Of a stretch of 10,055 bases of DNA, positions 4,181-10,055 are shown in pieces. The DNA is from CAG-877 sp963645945. GTDB taxonomy: Bacteria; Bacillota_I; Bacilli_A; RF39; UBA660. Within the stretch, counting starts at the first letter, position 1; every line of letters starts with the position of its first letter. Location: NCBI GenBank assembly GCA_963645945.1, contig CAVIUA010000037.1, positions 1-10,055 on the forward strand, given 5' to 3'. Made by a program: the position numbers and the translations under genes. The notes beneath the pieces were generated by a model. The model worked only from the letters and a program-made list of their open reading frames with translations. It was not told the origin of the DNA and did not search any database.

Positions 4181-7100
4181 ATGGATGAAAAAATAGAAAT
4201 ATTATTAAATAAAATAAATATTGATAAAGAACATTATCAATATTTTTCTGATGCCAAAATGTCTAAAATAAAAATAAATTCACATACAAATAATTGGAAT
4301 ATATTTATCGAAAAAGAGACTTTATTACCTTTAGAAATATATGAAGAACTAGAAGAAAAGAAAAACTTACTAGATCCAAAAGCAGAAGAGATAAGATTTA
4401 TTTTTGATATAAAAAATATTGATTTAAATATTTATAAAACATATTACTCTTATTTATTAAAATTATTAAAAAGTGAGTTAAAAGTCTTAGAAATATATGA
4501 AGACTGCTTACAAATAGAAGATGAATTATTAGTATTAATTGTTTGTAATGAAGTAGAAAAAGAACGTTTAGAAAAATGTTTAGAAAAGATTAATGTATTT
4601 TATAAATGTCTAGGTTATCAAAAAAATATTGAAATAATTATTCGTAAAGAAGAAAATATTTTAGATGAAATAAAGAAAGATTTAGAAGTAAGTATTCCAG
4701 AAAAAGAAACTAAATCAGTAAAAAAAGAAGAATCAACTTCAGCACCAGCTCCATCACCTGAGAAGAAATATCATAGAGAACCAAAAGATCCTAATAGTGT
4801 TTTAGGTAGAGGGATTAAAGAAGATCCAATAAAAATAAAGACTCTTTTAGGCGAGGACAATAACGTTGTAGTTGAAGGATTTGTCTTTGGTACAGATTAC
4901 TTTGAGTCATCTAAAACAGATTTTAAAATAATTACCTTAAAAATAACTGACTATTCAGATAGTATATATTGTAAAGTCTTTGTAAGAGATAATGAAGAAT
5001 ATGCAAGACTAACTAAAGAATTAAAAACCGGTAACTGGTTTAAAATAAGAGGCTATACTAAAAATGATCAATTCTCTAAAGAATTAGTATTAAATGCTAG
5101 AGATATCATTAAAATCGAAAAAAATGTATCTGTAATAAAAGATACTGAAGAAGTTAAAAGAGTAGAACTACATTGCCATACTAAAATGAGTCAAATGGAT
5201 GGCCTTGCTGATGAAGAAGCTTTAGTCAAGCAGGCGATTGCTTTGGGCCATAAAGCTATTGCGATAACTGATCACAATGGTGTTCAAGCATTCCCACATG
5301 TCTTTAACTTTGTAACTTCACATAATAAAAATTTAAAAGAAGGAGAAGAGCCATTTAAAGCTATCTATGGTGCCGAATTAACTTTAATAGATGACACTGT
5401 AAACATTGTTCTTCGTCCTAATAAAGACGTTTTATTAGACCAAACTTATGTGGTGTTCGACTTTGAAACAACTGGATTTAATGCCGGTGGTGCTGACTCT
5501 ATCATTGAAATAGGTGCCGTAAAAATAAAAAATGGTGAAATATTAGAACGTTATGATGAATTAATTAATCCAGGAAGGCCATTACCTCAAAAAATTATTG
5601 ATATAACTAACATTACTGATGAAATGCTAAAAGATAAAGATAATGAAGAAAACGCTGTTAAAAGATTTATTGCTTGGTATGGAGATTGCCCAATGGTTGC
5701 TCATAATGCCAAGTTTGATGTTTCATTTCTTGAGATGGCCCATAAAAAATATAATCTAGGAACATTTACAAATCCTGTAATAGATACGTTAGAGTTATCA
5801 AGAACTATGGATAATAATTATGCAAGACATTCATTATCAGCATTAGTAAAAAGATATGAAGTCCCATGGGATGAAGAAGCTCATCATAGAGGAGATTACG
5901 ATGCTGAAGGAACTGCCTTAGTATTCCATAAAATGTTAAAAAAACTATCTAATCGTAACATCGATACAATGGATCAGTTAGATACATTAGTTAGTAAAGA
6001 TGAAATTCATAAATATGGACGTGCTCATCATGTAAATATTTTAGCTAAAAACCAAACTGGACTAAAGAATTTATTCAAACTTATATCTTTAGCGAACACT
6101 ACATATTTATATAAAACTCCAAGAATTCTACGTAGTGAAATAGAAAAAAATAGAGAAGGACTACTAGTAGGTTCTGGCTGTTACATGAGTGAAGTATTTA
6201 CAGAAGCTAGTTCTAAAAGTGATGATGAATTATCAAATATAATAAGATTCTATGATTATGTAGAAGTGCAACCATTAGAATGTTATAATCATTTAATTCA
6301 AACTGGTGATTTTGCTAATGAAGTAGAATTAGTAGCCAATGTTGAAAAAATAATTAGAGTAACTGAAGATGCTGGAAAAATTATTGTCGCAACAGGGGAT
6401 GTTCATCATATTAAAAAGGATGACAAGATATATAGAGAAATAATCGTAAATCAAAAAGTACCTGGTGGTGGAAGACATCCTTTAGCAAAATCAAGCATCA
6501 AAGAAATTCCTTCAAATCATTTCCGTACTACTGATGAAATGTTAAAAGACTTTAACTTCTTAGATGCTGAAACTGCTTATCGTATTGTAGTAGAAAATAC
6601 CAATAAGATAGCGGATATGATAGACATCATTGAAGTAATTCCAGATACTGCTGGTATACCATTCTCACCTAGAGTAAAAAGTGATGATGGAAAAAGTTAT
6701 CTAGACTGTCCAGCTGTTGTTACTGAATTAGTTTATACCAAAGCTGCAGACTGGTATGGTGACCCGTTACCATATTATATTGAAGAACGTATCGCAACAG
6801 AGTTATATGGAGATATTGTTTTAAAAATAATAAAAGGTAAATTAGAAGGAACTCTATCAGATGAAGAATTGGAAAAAGAGTCTCATAAACAACTACATGA
6901 TACTATCCTAAAAGGTTTTGATAATGTTAAAGCATTAGTTCGTGAACATGTAAAAGCAACATCTGAAGAAGAACTAGACGAAAAAGCTCTTGAAAAACAA
7001 GTCAAAAAAGTATTAGGTGGAATTATCGGTGGAGGATTCGATCCAATTTACCTAATTGCTCAACGTCTTGTAAAACACTCTAACGATGAAGGATACTTGG

Positions 7101-8806
7101 TAGGATCCCGTGGATCAGTTGGATCAAGTTTCGTTGCTACCATGATGGGTATAACGGAAGTTAATCCCTTACCAGCTCATTATCGTTGTAAGAAGTGTAA
7201 AACAAGTATTTTCTCTGATGAAAACGGAGTGTCTTTCTCCAATGAATATTCATCTGGTTACGACTTACCAGATAAAAAATGTCCTAATTGTAATGAACAA
7301 TTATATAAAGATGGCCAAGACATGCCATTCGCAACATTTCTTGGCTTTAATGCCGATAAAGTACCAGATATTGACTTGAACTTTTCCGATTTGAATCAAG
7401 CTAGTGCTCATGCTTATACAAAAGTATTATTTGGCGAAGACAATGTATATCGTGCTGGAACTATTGGTACAGTCGCTGATAAAACTGCCTTTGGTTTCGT
7501 AAAAGGATACTGTGAAGAACATGGAATTATGGATATGCGTACTGCTGAAGTAGAACGTCTTGCCATGGGCTGTACAGGTGTAAAAAGAACAACAGGTCAA
7601 CATCCTGGAGGAATCGTTGTTATTCCAGATTATAAAGAAGTATTTGACTTTACACCATTCCAATTTCCAGCTGAAGATGCAACTGCTGAATGGCGAACAA
7701 CACACTTTGATTACCATGCCATAGACCAGTGCGTTTTAAAACTTGATATTTTAGGTCACTCTGACCCAACACAATTACGTATTATTCAAATGCAGTCTGG
7801 AACAGATATTATGAAAGTACCAATGGATGATAAAGATACCATGAGTATATTTACCAAAACTGATGCCTTAGGTGTAACCAAAGAACAAATAATGTGTAAT
7901 ACAGGTACACTAGGCATTCCAGAATTTGGTACCTCATTTACCATAAAATTAGTAGAAGATACAAAGCCAACAACCTTTGGCGAGTTAATAAAAATAGCTG
8001 GTCTTTCACACGGTACTGACGTTTGGCTAGGAAATGCTCAAGAATTAATTCAAAAAAATATTGTTCCATTTAAAGAAACTATCGGTTGTCGTGATGATAT
8101 CATGGTTTACTTAATGAATAAAGGAATGGCTCCAATAAAAGCCTTCAAAATAATGGAGTTTGTCCGTAAAGGAAAAGCAACTAAAGACCCAGAAACTTGG
8201 AAAGGTCATGTAGAAACAATGAAAGCTTCAAACATTCCAGAATGGTACATAGAGTCATGTCATAAAATCAAATACATGTTCCCTAAAGCCCATGCAGCAG
8301 CTTACGTAATGAGCGCCTTTAGAATAGCTTGGTACAAAGTACATATGCCAGTGTATTTCTATTCATCTTGGTACTCATCAAAAGCAACAGATGTTGATGT
8401 TGAAGCTATGATTAAAGGATATGACGCTATAAAATCTAGGCTAGAAGATATTCTTGCTAAAGGCTTTGAAGCAACAAATAAAGAGTCTGGTCAAGCTGAA
8501 AGTTTAAAGGTAGCCTTAGAAGCAACAGCTAGAGGAATAAAATTCTTAAATGTTGATTTATACGAAAGTGACGCAACAGTTTGGATAGCCAAAAACGATA
8601 AAGAAATTTATCCACCATTCGTCGCTATAGATGGACTAGGGGAAACCGTTGCTAAAAACATAGTTAAAGAACGTGAAAAACAAAAATTCTTAAGTGTTGA
8701 AGATGTACAAAAACGAGGCAAAGTATCACAAACACTAATAGATAAAATGAAAGAAATGAATCTTCTAAACGATTTACCAGATTCAAATCAATTGTCATTG
8801 TTTTAA
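4181..8806 (+). CDS. polC: DNA polymerase III alpha subunit, PolC type
   Basis: The main replicative polymerase of low-GC Gram-positives: it extends DNA at the fork and proofreads with a built-in 3'-5' exonuclease. Order seen: N-terminal domain (~1-165), a Lys/Glu/Pro-rich linker (~165-205), OB fold (~215-325), first PHP part (ELHCHT with His331 and His333; ITDHNG with Asp364), DEDDh exonuclease inserted in it (Asp427, Glu429 in DFETTG; Asp513; His569; Asp574), second PHP part to ~770, then the polymerase. Catalytic aspartates are Asp1063 and Asp1065 (PDIDLNFSD) and Asp1189 (LKLDILGHSD). Four cysteines (1003, 1006, 1034, 1037) form the PolC zinc finger. The protein ends NQLSLF, a beta-clamp binding motif. 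Length is 1541 residues against roughly 1440 in Bacillus; nothing essential is missing. ATG 4181 follows a weak ribosome site (GATGG). Confidence 0.97.
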   Translation: MDEKIEILLNKINIDKEHYQYFSDAKMSKIKINSHTNNWNIFIEKETLLPLEIYEELEEKKNLLDPKAEEIRFIFDIKNIDLNIYKTYYSYLLKLLKSELKVLEIYEDCLQIEDELLVLIVCNEVEKERLEKCLEKINVFYKCLGYQKNIEIIIRKEENILDEIKKDLEVSIPEKETKSVKKEESTSAPAPSPEKKYHREPKDPNSVLGRGIKEDPIKIKTLLGEDNNVVVEGFVFGTDYFESSKTDFKIITLKITDYSDSIYCKVFVRDNEEYARLTKELKTGNWFKIRGYTKNDQFSKELVLNARDIIKIEKNVSVIKDTEEVKRVELHCHTKMSQMDGLADEEALVKQAIALGHKAIAITDHNGVQAFPHVFNFVTSHNKNLKEGEEPFKAIYGAELTLIDDTVNIVLRPNKDVLLDQTYVVFDFETTGFNAGGADSIIEIGAVKIKNGEILERYDELINPGRPLPQKIIDITNITDEMLKDKDNEENAVKRFIAWYGDCPMVAHNAKFDVSFLEMAHKKYNLGTFTNPVIDTLELSRTMDNNYARHSLSALVKRYEVPWDEEAHHRGDYDAEGTALVFHKMLKKLSNRNIDTMDQLDTLVSKDEIHKYGRAHHVNILAKNQTGLKNLFKLISLANTTYLYKTPRILRSEIEKNREGLLVGSGCYMSEVFTEASSKSDDELSNIIRFYDYVEVQPLECYNHLIQTGDFANEVELVANVEKIIRVTEDAGKIIVATGDVHHIKKDDKIYREIIVNQKVPGGGRHPLAKSSIKEIPSNHFRTTDEMLKDFNFLDAETAYRIVVENTNKIADMIDIIEVIPDTAGIPFSPRVKSDDGKSYLDCPAVVTELVYTKAADWYGDPLPYYIEERIATELYGDIVLKIIKGKLEGTLSDEELEKESHKQLHDTILKGFDNVKALVREHVKATSEEELDEKALEKQVKKVLGGIIGGGFDPIYLIAQRLVKHSNDEGYLVGSRGSVGSSFVATMMGITEVNPLPAHYRCKKCKTSIFSDENGVSFSNEYSSGYDLPDKKCPNCNEQLYKDGQDMPFATFLGFNADKVPDIDLNFSDLNQASAHAYTKVLFGEDNVYRAGTIGTVADKTAFGFVKGYCEEHGIMDMRTAEVERLAMGCTGVKRTTGQHPGGIVVIPDYKEVFDFTPFQFPAEDATAEWRTTHFDYHAIDQCVLKLDILGHSDPTQLRIIQMQSGTDIMKVPMDDKDTMSIFTKTDALGVTKEQIMCNTGTLGIPEFGTSFTIKLVEDTKPTTFGELIKIAGLSHGTDVWLGNAQELIQKNIVPFKETIGCRDDIMVYLMNKGMAPIKAFKIMEFVRKGKATKDPETWKGHVETMKASNIPEWYIESCHKIKYMFPKAHAAAYVMSAFRIAWYKVHMPVYFYSSWYSSKATDVDVEAMIKGYDAIKSRLEDILAKGFEATNKESGQAESLKVALEATARGIKFLNVDLYESDATVWIAKNDKEIYPPFVAIDGLGETVAKNIVKEREKQKFLSVEDVQKRGKVSQTLIDKMKEMNLLNDLPDSNQLSLF

Positions 8807-8850
8807 TTGAGATACTAATCATTTAGTATCTTTTTTGCTATAATTAATTA
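8739..8850. repeat. polC 3' end and terminator, intact copy of a direct repeat
   Basis: The last ~22 codons of polC, its stop codon, terminator and the following ~14 bp recur at 9841-9952. The core from CGATTTACCAGATTCAAAT through the terminator hairpin aligns nearly without gaps. This copy is the functional one, in frame with polC. Confidence 0.9.
8811..8836 (+). terminator. polC terminator
   Basis: GATACTAA (8811-8818) and TTAGTATC (8823-8830) form a perfect 8-bp stem with loop TCAT, followed by six T (8831-8836), four bases past the polC stop codon. Confidence 0.9.
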
Positions 8851-8851
8851 T

Positions 8852-8875
8852 AAAAAAGGCAAACTTTATTATTGC
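8852..8875 (-). terminator. Possible weak terminator of the Bro-N gene
   Basis: On the minus strand GCAA (8875-8872) can pair with TTGC (8862-8859) around the stop codon region, followed by CTTTTTT. The stem is only about four pairs; the T-run is the main argument. The polC hairpin just beyond may help to stop this transcript. Confidence 0.25.
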
Positions 8876-9726
8876 TTGTCCTCAATTACTTTAACATCAT
8901 CTATGTATTCATAGTTTAATACATTTTTATTGCTTATAACAGGTCTACCTAATTCTTTTTCTAAATTATCCCTAGTTATTTTTGCTATATTACCAACTCG
9001 TTTTGCAATTTTTTTATTTTGTTCTAATCCATATGGTTTATGTTCTTTAGCAAGTTCACGAGTAGCAATTTCTCCTAAATCAGTAAGGGCAACTTCTATA
9101 TCAGACATATTATCTCTTAAAGATTCTTTTCTAATTCCTTTATATGCTTTATACTCATTTGCTTTCATACCAGACCAAGATTTATATATTTCATTAGTAA
9201 GCATCGCAAACTCAATTGGTTTTTCAATGCCACCTTCTTTCCATATATCAGTTAATTTAAATCTATTCACTATAGAAATTAATCTTTCCTTAATCCAGTC
9301 ATCACCATATCCCTTACGTCTGTAGTATTCTACAGCTCTATTAATTGCTAATTCTGGATCAAATACTTCATCAATTCTTTCTTTACCAAGTGATGCTAGC
9401 CAAAGTTTCATAGGTTCAGCCTTTGGACTAGGTACTGATTCAATAAGCCTAAATATTCCAGCTGTATCTAGTACATCCTGGTTATAATATTTACCATCAC
9501 ATGATTTTAATTTCAGTTGACTACAGTTTGTAGTCAACTCAGATCCCTCTTTTTTCAGTCTTGACTTTAATACAGACCAATATTTTCTTGCATCACTACT
9601 TTCTGTCAATGCACTTACAACATCAACAACACTAAAATAATATTCTTCTTTTTCTGAATCCCAAACACTACGAATAGTGCTGTTTTCAAATAAATTTGTG
9701 ATTGTTTCTAATTTCTTTTCCTTCAT
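8869..9726 (-). CDS. Bro-N domain protein, phage antirepressor / DinD-like
   Basis: A 285-residue protein with an N-terminal Bro-N domain (~13-112): IRSVWDSEKEEYYFSVVDVV, the ARKYWSVLKSRL helix, then a C-terminal half of that domain ending GIFRLIESVPSPKAEPMKLW and LASLGKERIDE. The second half (~125-285) is helical and charged, with VGNIAKITRDNLEKELGRPV near the end, recalling DinD-type proteins. Bro-N proteins are DNA-binding and common in phages as antirepressors, but also occur alone in bacterial chromosomes; the role here is unknown. ATG 9726 is chosen because GGTGA and AAAGGA lie 4 and 10 nt upstream; a GTG at 9774 would fall at the likely transcription start. No phage gene adjoins it. 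It is convergent with polC and flanked by two copies of the polC tail, suggesting horizontal arrival. Confidence 0.88.
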   Translation of the reverse strand: MKEKKLETITNLFENSTIRSVWDSEKEEYYFSVVDVVSALTESSDARKYWSVLKSRLKKEGSELTTNCSQLKLKSCDGKYYNQDVLDTAGIFRLIESVPSPKAEPMKLWLASLGKERIDEVFDPELAINRAVEYYRRKGYGDDWIKERLISIVNRFKLTDIWKEGGIEKPIEFAMLTNEIYKSWSGMKANEYKAYKGIRKESLRDNMSDIEVALTDLGEIATRELAKEHKPYGLEQNKKIAKRVGNIAKITRDNLEKELGRPVISNKNVLNYEYIDDVKVIEDKQ

Positions 9727-9778
9727 TTCTTCACCATCCTTTATTATGTACTTGGAAAATATTTTTATCTTCACTTAT

Positions 9779-9784
9779 ATTATA
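9779..9784 (-). promoter_or_regulatory. -10 element of the Bro-N gene
   Basis: TATAAT on the minus strand (9784-9779). The nearest -35-like hexamer is TTGATA (9811-9806), 21 bp away, which is too far to be convincing. Initiation near 9772 gives a leader of about 46 nt. No Gram-positive LexA box (GAAC-N4-GTTC) is seen here. Confidence 0.45.
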
Positions 9785-9840
9785 CTAAAAAGAAAATAAA
9801 AACCCTATCAAAAACAAAAAATTTAAAAATAATTTGAATA

Positions 9841-9952
9841 GTAGATAATTAAAAGAAATAAATCCATTAAACGATTTACCAGATTCAAATAAATTGTTGT
9901 TGTTTTAATCGAGATACTAATCAATTAGTATTCTTTTTGATAATAATTGAAT
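9841..9952 (+). pseudogene. Remnant of the polC 3' end (second repeat copy)
   Basis: This is a diverged copy of 8739-8850. One frame still reads LKEINPLNDLPDSNKLLLF then stop, against MKEMNLLNDLPDSNQLSLF at the true polC end. Upstream of this the frame is lost by a one-base deletion and no more polC is recognisable. The clamp-binding Gln and Ser have become Lys and Leu, so nothing maintains the motif. There is no start codon or ribosome site, so it is not translated as a gene. It is either the displaced original tail left by an insertion, or a duplication that has since decayed. Confidence 0.85.
9913..9938 (+). terminator. Terminator in the polC remnant
   Basis: GATACTAA (9913-9920) pairs with TTAGTATT (9925-9932), one G-U pair at the base, loop TCAA, then C and five T (9934-9938). 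It has kept its stem while the coding part decayed, but no plus-strand transcript obviously needs it here. Confidence 0.6.
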
Positions 9953-9953
9953 C

Positions 9954-9982
9954 TTGAAAATATTGTAAATAATTGGTACAAT
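9954..9982 (+). promoter_or_regulatory. Promoter of the gene at the right edge
   Basis: TTGAAA (9954-9959), exactly 17 bp, then TACAAT (9977-9982). Transcription would start near 9989. It lies directly after the repeated polC tail and terminator. Confidence 0.7.
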
Positions 9983-10021
9983 GAAGGTGTAATAAAAAAA
10001 GTAAAGGTTTGGCGATGAATT

Positions 10022-10055
10022 ATGAAAAGTAACTTTATAAAGTCTTTTTTACATA
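10022..10055 (+). CDS. Start of an unidentified gene (partial, runs off right edge)
   Basis: ATG 10022 opens MKSNFIKSFLH and is still open at the window end, downstream of a good promoter (9954-9982). The nearest purine-rich site, AAAGG (10003-10007), is 14 nt away, too far to be ideal; it is better placed for ATG 10015, which opens only MNYEK before TAA (10030-10032) and overlaps this frame. The real gene may thus be coupled to a tiny leader ORF, or the true start may differ. Eleven residues do not allow identification. The opening resembles the small peptide at 277-369 (MKTRTFVIKFLHS) in an F-IK-FLH pattern, which may be chance. Confidence 0.35.
   Translation, partial: MKSNFIKSFLH

Noticed and set aside
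4700..4790. Lys/Glu/Pro/Ser-rich stretch in PolC as a possible insertion or fusion point
   Set aside because: PolC normally has a flexible linker between its N-terminal domain and OB fold; the frame and base composition are continuous.
7427..7717. Minus-strand 96-codon ORF inside polC
   Set aside because: It lies wholly opposite conserved polymerase motifs and has a Ser/Cys/Phe-rich composition typical of antisense frames.
8930..9325. Plus-strand 131-codon ORF inside the Bro-N gene
   Set aside because: It is a shadow of the minus-strand Bro-N gene, with no ribosome site and no recognisable protein features.
9727..9774. Upstream GTG start that would extend the Bro-N protein by 16 residues
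   Set aside because: The GTG falls at or near the expected transcription start and lacks a ribosome site, whereas ATG 9726 has two good candidates upstream.

Overview
The window is about 30% G+C and very AT-rich. It encodes a Gram-positive-type PolC replicase and an RluB-type pseudouridine synthase, and its genes use strong AGGAGG-type ribosome binding sites. Tryptophan is TGG throughout and no long gene needs TGA read through, so the standard bacterial code applies rather than the Mycoplasma code. This fits an AT-rich member of the Bacilli, perhaps one of the uncultured gut lineages near Erysipelotrichales or RF39. That placement is an inference from composition and gene content.

Left end (1-550): there is no conventional gene here. 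Two direct copies of a ~132-bp segment (1-134 and 340-471) each carry, on the minus strand, a -10 element, a leader with a hairpin over the Shine-Dalgarno sequence, an AGGAGG site and the same ten opening codons. The second copy opens a complete 30-residue peptide (277-369), nearly all of it one membrane-spanning segment. Its transcript should end at a minus-strand terminator near 193-236. A plus-strand promoter (134-165) and plus-strand terminator (251-286) bracket a ~115-nt RNA that would be antisense to the 3' end of the peptide mRNA. This is the layout of 3'-overlap type I toxin-antitoxin loci such as TxpA/RatA and BsrG/SR4, with a second toxin unit running off the left edge.

Middle (550-3210): rluB (+) converges on a minus-strand pair made of a small ferredoxin gene and a zinc-ribbon membrane protein gene. 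The latter is split into two ORFs by a one-base shift that can be placed at a run of six T. A plus-strand gene then encodes an acidic, tail-anchored protein of unknown function.

Replication block (3290-8840): an unrecognised 276-residue protein lies 24 bp upstream of polC, the replicative DNA polymerase III alpha subunit, and probably shares its transcript. PolC has intact PHP, proofreading and polymerase motifs and ends in a clamp-binding motif, followed by a clear terminator.

Right end (8739-10055): a minus-strand Bro-N (antirepressor/DinD-like) gene sits alone just downstream of polC. Beyond it, at 9841-9952, is a second, decayed copy of the last ~20 codons of polC plus its terminator. 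The Bro-N gene therefore lies between two copies of the polC tail, as if an accessory element entered or was duplicated there. A good promoter (9954-9982) then leads to the first eleven codons of a gene cut by the window edge.
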